A stretch of 27,500 bases of DNA, from contig JAEWQX010000105.1 in assembly GCA_023399035.1 (NCBI GenBank), positions 1 to 27,500 of the forward strand, given 5' to 3'. A program made the position numbers and the translations under genes. The DNA is from Bacillota bacterium (GTDB lineage Bacteria > Bacillota > Clostridia > Clostridiales > Clostridiaceae). How positions within the stretch are numbered: position 1 is the stretch's first letter; the number at the start of each line of letters is the position of its first letter. Under the pieces are notes generated by a model. It was not told where the DNA came from and ran no database searches. It saw nothing but the letters and a program-made list of their open reading frames with translations. Below are positions 8,059 through 16,610 of the stretch, piece after piece.

Positions 8059-8877
8059 TTACTGCTCAGCTGCTAAGTCATTTGCATCTGAAACAAATTG
8101 TGTTATCTTATTGCTTTCTTTTAATTTGCTTATACTCTTATTAACTTCTGTCTGTAATTCAGTTTCACCTTTTTTCATAGCAATTGCAGTTCCACCATTT
8201 TCGTCTGTTACTACAAAATCAGCCATTGAAATTCCTTCATTCTTTTCACAGTTTATCTCAGCAACGCCTTCTTCAATTAAGATTGCATCTACTTTATTAT
8301 TCTTTAGGTCTAATACTAAATCAGTAACCTTCGCTAAAGATTTAATGTTTGCTTCATCAAAGTTATCTTTTGCAATACCTTCTTGTATTGAACCTTTTTG
8401 AACACCAATTTTCATTCCCTTTAAATCATCAAATGATTTAACTGAAGCTTCTTCTCCACTTCTAAGAATAAAACGATGAGTTGCTTCATAATATATGTCT
8501 GAAAAATCAGCATTTTCCTTTCTTTCATCTGTAGGAGTCATTCCTGCAAATACCATATCAACTTTGTCTCCTTGAAGTGCTACAAGCAATCCATCAAAGT
8601 CCATATCCTTTATTTCAAGTTCTACTCCTAAATCATCTGCAACTGCTTGTGCAATATCAATATCAAATCCCTTGATTTCATCTTTTCCATCAATTGTTGC
8701 ATGGAACTCATAAGGTGGATAATCAGCGCTTGTCCCAACTACAAGCTTTCCATTTGCCTTAATCTTTTCTAATGCTGTTAAATCCTTAGTGCTTCCTGCA
8801 CCACATCCTACCATGCTCACTGCTAATACTGCTGCTGCAGCAACAGCTGCAATCTTCTTTACTAATCCATTTTTCAT
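8059..8877 (-). CDS. polar amino-acid ABC transporter substrate-binding lipoprotein
   Basis: This extracellular binding protein captures the amino acid and delivers it to the permease. The start is placed at 8877 (MKNGLVKK), because AGGGGG lies just upstream and a lipoprotein signal follows directly: basic residues, an Ala/Val-rich hydrophobic core and the lipobox VSMVGC with Cys25 as the lipidated residue. An in-frame ATG at 8952 adds 25 residues that would spoil this signal. The mature part matches the family-3 solute-binding fold (LVVGTSADYPPYEF, then FDIDIAQAVADDLGVEL, MTPTDERKENADFSD and GVQKGSIQE). The protein is 272 residues. It is the first and probably most highly expressed gene of the operon. 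The ligand is not determinable here. Confidence 0.95.
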   Translation of the reverse strand: MKNGLVKKIAAVAAAAVLAVSMVGCGAGSTKDLTALEKIKANGKLVVGTSADYPPYEFHATIDGKDEIKGFDIDIAQAVADDLGVELEIKDMDFDGLLVALQGDKVDMVFAGMTPTDERKENADFSDIYYEATHRFILRSGEEASVKSFDDLKGMKIGVQKGSIQEGIAKDNFDEANIKSLAKVTDLVLDLKNNKVDAILIEEGVAEINCEKNEGISMADFVVTDENGGTAIAMKKGETELQTEVNKSISKLKESNKITQFVSDANDLAAEQ

Positions 8878-8923
8878 ATATTTAAACCCCCTTAAAATTT
8901 TGTTTCTCTCTTTTGTTAGTATA

Positions 8924-8952
8924 ATTATACATACATTTTTATAATTATTCAA
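8924..8952 (-). promoter_or_regulatory. sigma-A-type promoter of the amino-acid ABC operon
   Basis: On the minus strand TTGAAT (8947-8952) and TATAAT (8924-8929) are separated by 17 bases. This is a near-consensus housekeeping promoter placed about 45 bp before the start of the lipoprotein gene. The expected transcription start is near 8917. No operator was recognised. Confidence 0.75.
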
Positions 8953-9192
8953 TACATATTTTTGATTTTTTATGAATAAATATTAAAATTAAGTTTTCTA
9001 TCCTCCTTAATAGTTAATATTTTTTGTAAGCACGTGTTATTTGTAAGGTTTTTTTACAAAAAAATAAAAAAGATGTGATTAACTTTCATTTAATATCATC
9101 TTTTTCACATATGTTTATTGTGTTTAAAACGTTTATATATTTATATGTAATTAATTCATTATTATTCCATAATATAATCAATAATACGTTTC

Positions 9193-9247
9193 ATGCATAT
9201 TTATAATAAAAATATGCATAAAATATTTATATTAATATTTTATGCAT
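9193..9247. repeat. overlapping palindromes sharing a central ATGCAT arm
   Basis: Arms 9193-9202 and 9210-9219 pair perfectly (10 bp, 7-base loop). Arms 9214-9227 and 9234-9247 pair perfectly (14 bp, 6-base loop). The central ATGCAT (9214-9219) belongs to both, so the two hairpins exclude each other. They lie in the 446-bp gene-free stretch 8878-9323 between helD and the ABC operon. A further perfect 9-bp hairpin (9278-9299) lies 25 bp past the helD stop, and a weaker hairpin with AAAAAGATG / CATCTTTTT arms lies at about 9067-9105. Together these may end helD transcription, although none has an ideal U-tract. Confidence 0.6.
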
Positions 9248-9323
9248 ATATATTGAACTTTTTATTTTTATTTTTGCGAATATCTTTTCAAAGATATTCT
9301 ATTAACTAAGCTTTCACCATAAT

Positions 9324-11522
9324 CTATGATTTCTTTATAACTGCTAATCTGTGAAGAGCTCTCGTGCACATTATATATTTTACTAATGGCTGAACATTAT
9401 TTCCTTCAACTATTATTGCACCATCAAATTCAAGGCCCTTTGCAAGATATGCTGGAATAAGGACTCTTCCTCCCTTGTAAAGTATATCTTCATTATCAAG
9501 GTTCTGAATTCCTATCTTCTCTTTTAATATAGGTGCGTATTCCTCAAGTTCATGTGTACTGTTAAATATTACTGCTATATTTTCATGGCCATCTTCTTCA
9601 TAGTCTTCAATAAGTGAAAGAATAGTTTCTATACATTCTTCCTTATTGCAAACTTCTTCTTCAATAACAGGTTCTCCCCTTCTTACTAAAGGTACAATAC
9701 GTTCCTCATCTAAGAATCTGTTTGCATATTCCATGATTTCCTGAGTTGATCTATAGCTCTTAGTTAAATCATAATGCTTTATCTGAGATTTCATATCTCC
9801 AAAGACTTCATCAAGATGAAGCATTGCAGGTTCGTCTTCTGTAGTTATAAGCCTTTGATTTGAATCTCCTACTATTGTATAACTCTTACATTTTGTCATT
9901 TCTTTAATTATTTCAAACTGCATATAGCTATAGTCCTGAGCTTCATCAATTACTATATGCTTAATTTCATTTTTAACTTTGATTCCATCAAGCTTAACCA
10001 TTAAGTAAAGAATTCCACTTAAGTCCATATATCCGAGCTTTAGATTATCTCTTCTCGAAGCTGTTATATCAAAATCAGCCTCTTCACAAGCATCACATTT
10101 ATGAATGCTTTCTCCCTTTATTATTCTCTCATATATATCAATTACAGGTTCAGCCTTAAGCCACTTATCTAAATCTTTTCTTGAATTAATAACTTCTCTG
10201 ACAATTTCTCTTATTCTTATTCTTCTTAGGAATTCAATGTTGTTCTTTTCTATATCAGCTTCAGACTCAGAAAGATTTTCAGCCATTTCTTTTAATTCTG
10301 CATTCATCTTATAAACAGCTTCATCTCTCTTATCCTTAATCTTAGATGTAAGAATTCTTCTTATCTTTTCGCTTCTTCTGAATAAAGGCATATCTTTGTA
10401 GTAAACATTAAATAAATCCTCTATTTCTTTTACAGAAACTATTTCTTCACCATTATATACAACTGGCTGAATTTCAAAGTACTCCTTATTTAATTCTTCA
10501 ATCTTAGAATTAAGCACATCAACAAATTTCTTTGAACTCTTATATTTGTACTCTTCAAGAGCTTCAGCATTATCATTCATTGCATCTTCTATGTACTTGC
10601 CAAAACCTTTTATATCTACATTTTCTAACTGAAGTTCTTTTTTAGCAAAGTTCTCAAAAGTAGTCTGATTTATTCCTCCGCTCTCTCCTAAAGTAGGAAG
10701 TACCTGAGCTATGTAATCCATGAATATATCATTTGGTCCAAATATAAGCACCTTATCACCAAACTGCTTTCTAAAGTTGTAAAGCAGATAAGAAACTCTG
10801 TGTAACGCTATTGTAGTCTTCCCTGATCCTGCAACACCATTAACCACGACTATTTTATTTCTATCTTCTCTTATTATTTCATCCTGTTCCTTCTGGATAG
10901 TCATGACGATATCTTTCAGCTTTTCTGATGAATTGCTTGTTAACACCATTTGAAGTATTTCATCCTTAACGTCAAGTGCTGAATCAAATACACCCTTAAG
11001 TTCACCTTTCTTGATTATAAGCTGCTTTCTAGATAATATATCTGCCTTTATTTCTCCTGAAGGAGGATTATAGCTTGAAGGCCCAACTGTTCCTTTATAG
11101 AAAAGTGATGCTATGGGTGCTCTCCAGTCAACTATTAAAGGCTCATATGCATCTTCTAATGTTAATCCATATCTCCCAATGTATATATCTTCAGGAAAGC
11201 CGTCTTCTTCCTTAAATGTTACTTTTCCAAAGTAAGGTGATTCCTTAAGCTTAGTAAACTCCATAAGCCTTTTATCTATAGTCTTATACGCTTCTTCTTT
11301 TACATAATTTTCATGGTCAAAGTAATCTATAACCTGATCTTCATCATCCTTATATTCTTCAATGTACTTCTTTCTTGAAGCGAGTATCTGATTAGTAACA
11401 ACTTTTCTTCTATCCAGATACTTTAATATCTCATCATGAAGTATTCCTTGTATTTCCTCTAATTTGTTTTCTTCCATTAAAAAGTCTATCTGTCTGCTCA
11501 TACTTCTTACAACTACCTCCAT
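9324..11522 (-). CDS. helD: HelD-type RNA polymerase recycling ATPase (UvrD/Rep-like helicase family)
   Basis: HelD uses ATP to release stalled RNA polymerase from nucleic acid. The 732-residue protein has an N-terminal coiled-coil region (about residues 8-95) with charged helices. A HelD-type insert follows before the first helicase motif (YIGRYGLTLEDAYEPLIVDWRAPIASLFY). Walker A is GVAGSGKTT at about 229-237. A long central helical insertion comes next, then Walker B VIDEAQDYSYMQ, a YRSTQEI motif and the C-terminal AKGLEFDGAIIVEG with MCTRALHRL. The start is uncertain. ATG at 11522 has no ribosome site. GGAGG lies inside codons 1-3, 14 bases before an alternative ATG at 11501. A minus-strand TGTTACACT resembling an extended -10 at 11530-11538 would make an almost leaderless transcript. 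The gene stands alone between ftsH and the ABC operon. Confidence 0.9.
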   Translation of the reverse strand: MEVVVRSMSRQIDFLMEENKLEEIQGILHDEILKYLDRRKVVTNQILASRKKYIEEYKDDEDQVIDYFDHENYVKEEAYKTIDKRLMEFTKLKESPYFGKVTFKEEDGFPEDIYIGRYGLTLEDAYEPLIVDWRAPIASLFYKGTVGPSSYNPPSGEIKADILSRKQLIIKKGELKGVFDSALDVKDEILQMVLTSNSSEKLKDIVMTIQKEQDEIIREDRNKIVVVNGVAGSGKTTIALHRVSYLLYNFRKQFGDKVLIFGPNDIFMDYIAQVLPTLGESGGINQTTFENFAKKELQLENVDIKGFGKYIEDAMNDNAEALEEYKYKSSKKFVDVLNSKIEELNKEYFEIQPVVYNGEEIVSVKEIEDLFNVYYKDMPLFRRSEKIRRILTSKIKDKRDEAVYKMNAELKEMAENLSESEADIEKNNIEFLRRIRIREIVREVINSRKDLDKWLKAEPVIDIYERIIKGESIHKCDACEEADFDITASRRDNLKLGYMDLSGILYLMVKLDGIKVKNEIKHIVIDEAQDYSYMQFEIIKEMTKCKSYTIVGDSNQRLITTEDEPAMLHLDEVFGDMKSQIKHYDLTKSYRSTQEIMEYANRFLDEERIVPLVRRGEPVIEEEVCNKEECIETILSLIEDYEEDGHENIAVIFNSTHELEEYAPILKEKIGIQNLDNEDILYKGGRVLIPAYLAKGLEFDGAIIVEGNNVQPLVKYIMCTRALHRLAVIKKS

Positions 11523-11578
11523 TTTATTTAGTGTAACACTGCTGTAATCAAGCTAAAACATCATATTTATTAAGGCAA

Positions 11579-11608
11579 GAATGACTTAATCTTTCGATTA
11601 AGCCATTC
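11579..11608 (-). terminator. hairpin terminator after ftsH
   Basis: A 13-bp stem (11579-11591 with 11596-11608, one G-U pair) is capped by a GAAA tetraloop as read on the minus strand. It lies about 50 bp after the ftsH stop. The following TTGCCTTAATAA is only weakly U-rich, so termination strength is uncertain. Confidence 0.6.
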
Positions 11609-11659
11609 TCATATCTAATATTCTCCTGTATTAAATATTATAATATATTCATATTACAA

Positions 11660-13852
11660 CTATTTGTCTTCTTCAGCATCTTCTGAAGATTTTTCATCTC
11701 CGTTAATTGTAGAACTTTCTCCAGAACTCGATGATTCAGAAACACTTACATCAGTTAATACTTCAGAATCCCCTAACATACCCTCATTATTATCATCTTT
11801 GATATCTTGATCAATTTTTTCTGAGTTTTTATCATCATCTGATGCTTTAGTTAAAACTATATCGCTTTTAGATTCCTCTGAATTATTTTCATTAAGTGCT
11901 TTCTTTGCTTCTTCTTCTATTTCGTCGTCTAAAGCATGCCTTTTAGCTCTTAATCTTTCTAATTCTTTAGCTATCTTTTCACGTTCTATTTTTTCTTTTT
12001 CTTTTTCTTCCTTCATTTCAGGATATTTGTCATAAACAAAGCTTAAGAATTCTTCTCTGAAAATACTTTCCTTGTCTAGAAGTCTATTTGCAATAGCATG
12101 AACTAAATCCTTATTTTCTTCAAGAACTTCAATTGCCTTCTTATGACATTCCTTGATTATCTTAATAGCTTCTTCATCAATTGCAGTAGCTGTCTCATCA
12201 CTGCAGTTTCTTACAGCTCTGCCATCAAGGTATCTGTTTTGAATTGACTCTAAAGCTATCATGTCAAATCTTTCACTCATACCATACATAGATACCATTC
12301 TTCTAGCAAGATCTGTAGCCTTTTCAATATCATTTGAAGCACCTGTTGTAACTGTATTAAAGAATACTTCTTCTGCAGCACGGCCTGCTAAACATGATAT
12401 TATTTTGTTTGTAATGTATTCCTTTGAATGAAGGAATTTTTCATCCTCAGTATACATTGCATATCCTAAAGAACCCATAGTTCTTGGAACTATTGTTATC
12501 TTATGAACCGGGTCATTTCCTTTAAGAAGCTCTGAAGCAAGTGCATGACCTACTTCATGGTAAGCAACTATTTCTCTTTCATTAGGAGAAAGAATCATAT
12601 CTTTCTTTTCCTTACCTGCTGTAATAACTTCAACTGCTTCTCTCAAGTCTTCTTGAATAACGCATTTTCTACGTCTTCTTACAGCTCTTAAAGCAGCTTC
12701 ATTAATAATATTAGCAAGATCTGCTCCTACAGCACCTGGAGTACTTTTTGCTATTTCAGCTAAATCAACATCGTCCCCTAAGATTATGTTCTTTGCATGA
12801 ACCTTAAGTATAGCTTCTCTTCCCTTAAATTCAGGTCTGTCAACTATAACTCTTCTGTCAAATCTACCTGGTCTTAAAAGTGCTTTATCAAGTACTTCTG
12901 GTCTGTTAGTAGCTCCAAGTATAACTATACCCTTAGAAGAATCAAATCCGTCCATTTCAGATAATAACTGATTTAATGTCTGTTCTCTTTCATCATTGCT
13001 CTGCATTTGATTATCTCTGCTCTTACCTATAGCATCAATTTCATCGATGAACACTATACAAGGAGCTTTTGCAACTGCATCTTTAAATAATTCTCTTACT
13101 CTCGATGCACCAACACCAACAAACATTTCAACAAAGCTTGAACCTGATAGAGAGAAAAATGGAACTTTTGCTTCACCAGCAACAGCTTTTGCAATAAGTG
13201 TTTTACCTGTTCCTGGAGGTCCTACAAGAAGAACACCTTTAGGAAGCTTAGCACCTATTTCTGTATATTTTGCTGGACAGTTTAAGAAATCTATTACTTC
13301 TTTTAAAGATTCCTTAGCTTCCTCCTGACCTGCAACATCATCAAAAGTAACCTTAATTTCACTTTCCATATATACTTTAGCGTTATTTTTACCAATACTC
13401 ATGACGCCGCCGCCACCGCCGCCTATTTTAGAAAACAGGAACTTCCACATTAAGAAAAAGAATCCTATAGGTATTATCCAGCTCATAAGTATATTTAAAA
13501 ATGGACTTTCAGTAGGATTTTTTCCTGTAAAGTCCACATCTGCTGCCTGAAGTTTATCTATTAACGTATCATCAGTAATGTGCGCTGTATATAAAGTTTT
13601 TCCTTTATATTCTTCATTATCTTCGCTTGGTGTAATTAATAAATTATCACTTGTTATAACAACTTTAGAAACTTCTTTATTATCAAGCATTTCTATAAAT
13701 TTGTTATATGTAATTTCTTTAGTTGTACTCTTATCTTTAGCAACATTAAATGCCATAACAAAAGCAAATGCAATTATAAAATAAGTGATAAGTACGGTAT
13801 ATGACTTATTTTTATTTTTCTTGCCATTATTTTTCTGATTATTATCCTGCAT
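11660..13852 (-). CDS. ftsH: ATP-dependent membrane zinc protease FtsH with long acidic tail
   Basis: FtsH is a hexameric AAA+ protease that degrades membrane and regulatory proteins from the cytoplasmic face. There are two transmembrane segments (about residues 18-38 and 118-140) around an external domain, then a run of six glycines. Walker A is GPPGTGKT (211-218) and Walker B is IVFIDEID (about 267-274). The arginine-finger region is ALLRPGRFDRR. The zinc site is HEVGH (432-436), with the third ligand Asp in GASNDIEKAT (about 508). Unusually, after the protease domain ends near residue 612 there are about 118 further residues: a Lys/Glu coiled coil (615-655) and then a disordered Asp/Ser/Glu-rich tail. 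Typical FtsH is near 640 residues; this one is 730. It is preceded by a DUF3006 gene 27 bp upstream and probably cotranscribed with it. Confidence 0.97.
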   Translation of the reverse strand: MQDNNQKNNGKKNKNKSYTVLITYFIIAFAFVMAFNVAKDKSTTKEITYNKFIEMLDNKEVSKVVITSDNLLITPSEDNEEYKGKTLYTAHITDDTLIDKLQAADVDFTGKNPTESPFLNILMSWIIPIGFFFLMWKFLFSKIGGGGGGVMSIGKNNAKVYMESEIKVTFDDVAGQEEAKESLKEVIDFLNCPAKYTEIGAKLPKGVLLVGPPGTGKTLIAKAVAGEAKVPFFSLSGSSFVEMFVGVGASRVRELFKDAVAKAPCIVFIDEIDAIGKSRDNQMQSNDEREQTLNQLLSEMDGFDSSKGIVILGATNRPEVLDKALLRPGRFDRRVIVDRPEFKGREAILKVHAKNIILGDDVDLAEIAKSTPGAVGADLANIINEAALRAVRRRRKCVIQEDLREAVEVITAGKEKKDMILSPNEREIVAYHEVGHALASELLKGNDPVHKITIVPRTMGSLGYAMYTEDEKFLHSKEYITNKIISCLAGRAAEEVFFNTVTTGASNDIEKATDLARRMVSMYGMSERFDMIALESIQNRYLDGRAVRNCSDETATAIDEEAIKIIKECHKKAIEVLEENKDLVHAIANRLLDKESIFREEFLSFVYDKYPEMKEEKEKEKIEREKIAKELERLRAKRHALDDEIEEEAKKALNENNSEESKSDIVLTKASDDDKNSEKIDQDIKDDNNEGMLGDSEVLTDVSVSESSSSGESSTINGDEKSSEDAEEDK

Positions 13853-13879
13853 CTAATCACCATTCCCTTCTACTGTAAG

Positions 13880-14098
13880 TTACTGCCACATATCTTTCAT
13901 CATGTTAGCTATTTCTTCTTTGCGTTTTTTAGTTAACTCACTATTAACTTTAAAGAATCCGCCTTCTTCCACAAGAACATCGCCTTCTTTAAAGTCCCCT
14001 ATTATTTTATTCTCAGGTATATTAACCATAGTTCCATCATCTGCTTCTGCTACAACAAAACTGCCTTCAATTCTGTCTATAATAAAGCTCCCATTCAT
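13880..14098 (-). CDS. DUF3006 family small protein
   Basis: This 72-residue protein has the DUF3006 pattern: IIDRIEGSFVVAEADDG, then IPENKI, then a short Gly/Glu segment and a basic C-terminal helix KKRKEEIANMMKDMW. It has no signal peptide or membrane segment. It probably folds as a small beta-barrel-like unit, but its function is not known. It lies 113 bp after the third signal peptidase gene and 27 bp before ftsH on the same strand, so it is likely part of one transcription unit. AGAGAGG precedes the ATG. Confidence 0.8.
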   Translation of the reverse strand: MNGSFIIDRIEGSFVVAEADDGTMVNIPENKIIGDFKEGDVLVEEGGFFKVNSELTKKRKEEIANMMKDMWQ

Positions 14099-14211
14099 AA
14101 TTTAACCTCTCTCTATTAATTAACTTAATTCTTTCAATATCAGTAAGAATTAAATTAATTAATATTATAATTATCATCTATATTGGCCGTATATGCAAGT
14201 AAAATCTAAAT

Positions 14212-14766
14212 TTAATCTATACTTCCAAAGTCACTTATAGGGTAAAACTTTAAAATTGCTTTACCTTTTATATCATCTTCATCTATATAAGGATTTATCC
14301 ATCTTCGTGAATCTTTAGATACAGGTCTGTTATCACCTAAGAAGAAATACTTTCCTTCTGGAACATCATAGACAAGTTCTTCATTACTATAGTCATTATT
14401 TTTAACGTAATCTTCTTCAAGATCATCTTCGTTAACATTGACTACGCCATCTTTTATAACAATGTGGTCTCCTGGAAGGCCTATAACTCTCTTAATAAGA
14501 GTCTCTTGAAGCTCATCTGAGTAAAATACCAGTATATCTCCTCTTTTTATATTATCTTTATGGAATACTCTGTTTACCATGAGCCTGTCACCAACATTTA
14601 TAGTTGGAGCCATAGAAGTACTTGGTATATACACATTGAATATTAAAAACTTGTTTATGAGAATTGCCAGACCAAGAGCTGCAAAAACTGGTAATACCCA
14701 TTCTTTAATGAAAGTATTCCTTTTTTTCTTATTAATTTTATCTATATTTTTCTTCTCATTACTCAT
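14212..14766 (-). CDS. lepB: signal peptidase I (third tandem copy)
   Basis: This membrane-anchored serine protease removes signal peptides from secreted proteins on the outer face of the membrane. A Lys/Asn-rich cytoplasmic start (about 20 residues) leads to one membrane helix (WVLPVFAALGLAILINKFLIF). The catalytic motifs follow: PSTSMAPT with Ser51, and ETLIKRVIGLPGD with Lys92. The family box FFLGDNRPVSKDSRRW comes near the C-terminus. The 184 residues are normal for the Gram-positive short type. GGAG lies before the ATG. It is the last of three tandem paralogues and is followed by DUF3006 and ftsH. Its sequence is closest to the middle copy. Confidence 0.94.
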   Translation of the reverse strand: MSNEKKNIDKINKKKRNTFIKEWVLPVFAALGLAILINKFLIFNVYIPSTSMAPTINVGDRLMVNRVFHKDNIKRGDILVFYSDELQETLIKRVIGLPGDHIVIKDGVVNVNEDDLEEDYVKNNDYSNEELVYDVPEGKYFFLGDNRPVSKDSRRWINPYIDEDDIKGKAILKFYPISDFGSID

Positions 14767-14957
14767 GACATTCTCCTTTTGATATAACTCTATATCAATT
14801 GAAATCTGATGAAAATTATGATAATTTGCTTTAAAAGTAAAATCTAGAATTTCAATTTTTTTGTTGATAAATCATATCATCAAGATTATTTTACCGCTTA
14901 GATAAATATTATAAATAACTCATATATAATATTATCCAAAATATATAATTATAAACT

Positions 14958-15524
14958 CTATCTTACTGTTCCAAAATCCTTAATTGGATAGTACCTAAGC
15001 TGTGCTTTTCCTTGAACATCTTTTTTGTCAATATAAGGATTATCCCAATATCTTGCATCATAAGAAACAGCTCTGTTATCTCCTAAGAAGAATAATTTAC
15101 CTTCTGGAACATCAAATATTCCATTATAGCTTTCGTTATTTTTAACATAACTCTCGTCTATTTCTTCACCATTTACCTTAACTATACCATCAGTAATCTC
15201 AATATGGTCTCCTGGAAGGCCTATGACTCTTTTTATGACAGTTTCATCAAGTTCATCTGAAGTAAATACAAGTATATCTCCTCTCTTTATATTATCTTTA
15301 TTCCATATTCTCGTAACTATAAGTTTATCATTTATATTTAATGTAGGGATCATCGATCCACTTGGTATATATACATTAATGAATACAAACTTATTAATTG
15401 CAAATGCAATACCAATAGCACAGATAATAGGAACAATCCAGTCTTTAAAGAAGTTTCCCTTCTTTTCCTTAGGCTCAGTATCCATTTCTATTTCTTTGTT
15501 TTCAATTACATCATTTTCTTTCAT
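14958..15524 (-). CDS. lepB: signal peptidase I (second tandem copy)
   Basis: This copy has the same architecture as its neighbours: an acidic/Lys-rich cytoplasmic start, one membrane helix (WIVPIICAIGIAFAINKFVF), PSGSMIPT with catalytic Ser57, ETVIKRVIGLPGD with Lys98, and the box FFLGDNRAVSYDARYW. It is 188 residues. It keeps the canonical PSGSM wording, so it is a good candidate for the main housekeeping enzyme of the three. It lies 57 bp downstream of the first copy and 190 bp upstream of the third. AAGGGCG before the ATG is a usable ribosome site. Confidence 0.95.
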   Translation of the reverse strand: MKENDVIENKEIEMDTEPKEKKGNFFKDWIVPIICAIGIAFAINKFVFINVYIPSGSMIPTLNINDKLIVTRIWNKDNIKRGDILVFTSDELDETVIKRVIGLPGDHIEITDGIVKVNGEEIDESYVKNNESYNGIFDVPEGKLFFLGDNRAVSYDARYWDNPYIDKKDVQGKAQLRYYPIKDFGTVR

Positions 15525-15581
15525 AAATAGTTTCGCCCTTTCATATTATTTGAAGTTAATATATTAATTTTTATTTATAAG

Positions 15582-16148
15582 CTATTTAACAAATCCAAAA
15601 TCCTTTATAGGATAATATTTTATCTGTGCCTTTGCATCTATATCATCTTTACTTACATAAGGATCATCCCAATACCTTGAGTCATCTGATTCTGCTCTGT
15701 TATCTCCTAGGAAGAAAAATTTATCTTCTGGTACTTCAAAAGTCCCATTATATTTTTCATTATTTTTCACATAATCTTCCTGAAGCTGCTGACCATTTCT
15801 AAATACAGTTCCATTAATAATTTCTATCTTATCGCCTGGTTTTCCTATAAGTCTTTTTATAAGTGTCTTATCCTTATACTTATCATTTTTAAATAAAATG
15901 ATATCACCATATTCTAGGTTATCTGTATTATAAACTTTTGAAACTATAAGTCTATCTTTAACTTCAAGTGCAGGAATCATAGAACCGCTGGTAATCCATA
16001 CCCCATAGCCTATAAAGCGCCAGACCAATATAGCAATGACAGCAACTATAGATATATATATTATGCATTCCCTTAAAAATGATCTTTTAGACTTTCTATT
16101 TTCTTGTTTACTGTCTTGTATAATCTCTTTTTCTTTAATTTCATTCAT
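15582..16148 (-). CDS. lepB: signal peptidase I (first tandem copy, divergent)
   Basis: This is the first gene of the three-copy array. A basic cytoplasmic segment precedes a single membrane helix (CIIYISIVAVIAILVWRFIG). The nucleophile motif reads ITSGSMIPA with Ser56; the proline normally preceding SGSM is replaced by Thr. The base is Lys98 in KTLIKRLIGKPGD, and the C-terminal box is FFLGDNRAESDDSRYW. It is 188 residues. It is the most divergent of the three, which suggests it may prefer different substrates; that is inference. GGAGG eight bases before the ATG is a strong ribosome site. Confidence 0.94.
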   Translation of the reverse strand: MNEIKEKEIIQDSKQENRKSKRSFLRECIIYISIVAVIAILVWRFIGYGVWITSGSMIPALEVKDRLIVSKVYNTDNLEYGDIILFKNDKYKDKTLIKRLIGKPGDKIEIINGTVFRNGQQLQEDYVKNNEKYNGTFEVPEDKFFFLGDNRAESDDSRYWDDPYVSKDDIDAKAQIKYYPIKDFGFVK

Positions 16149-16281
16149 GTCTCAGCCTCCCCAATATTTTTATGTATAAAAATTAAAATACCTTAAAATA
16201 AATTGATCAATGATATAAGACAATTGAATTAATTTCATAATAGTAAGTCAAATAAAATATTTCAATATATTTACCTAAAAC

Positions 16282-16312
16282 TTAACTGATCAAAAATTTC
16301 TTAATCAGTTAA
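16282..16312 (-). promoter_or_regulatory. palindrome in the leader of the signal peptidase operon
   Basis: Perfect 9-bp arms TTAACTGAT (16282-16290) and ATCAGTTAA (16304-16312) flank a 13-base spacer. They lie between the candidate promoter at 16348-16356 and the first signal peptidase start. It could be an operator or a leader hairpin; nothing in the sequence decides this. Confidence 0.35.
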
Positions 16313-16347
16313 AATCCACTCAGAAACAATACTAAAATACATTAAAT

Positions 16348-16356
16348 AGTATACCA
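16348..16356 (-). promoter_or_regulatory. candidate extended -10 promoter of the signal peptidase operon
   Basis: The minus strand reads TGGTATACT, matching TGnTATAaT with one change. It is about 200 bp upstream of the first signal peptidase start, with no clear -35. Except for this, the palindrome at 16282-16312 and the terminator at 16435-16473, the 462-bp gap 16149-16610 shows nothing recognisable. Confidence 0.4.
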
Positions 16357-16434
16357 TAATTTATAATACAAAATATTTATAACTTATTAATTTTTTATAC
16401 TGGTTTATAAATAATACGGTATTAATTATGAATG

Positions 16435-16473
16435 AAAAAAGATATGCACCAACCAAAATGGTTAGTGCATATC
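16435..16473 (-). terminator. rho-independent terminator downstream of lysA
   Basis: A 15-bp stem (16441-16455 with 16459-16473, one G-U pair) closes a 3-base loop. In the minus direction it is followed by six T. It lies about 140 bp after the lysA stop and separates lysA from the signal peptidase operon. Confidence 0.85.
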
Positions 16474-16610
16474 AGTCTTTATATATTTATAATCTTGGGA
16501 AAGAATATTAATAAAAAGCTTAGTTAAAAATATAATCCTAAAATAAATTAAATAGTATTTACTTTTCTACTAATAGTATATTCAGAATTTAATTTTTAAT
16601 TCTAAAAATC

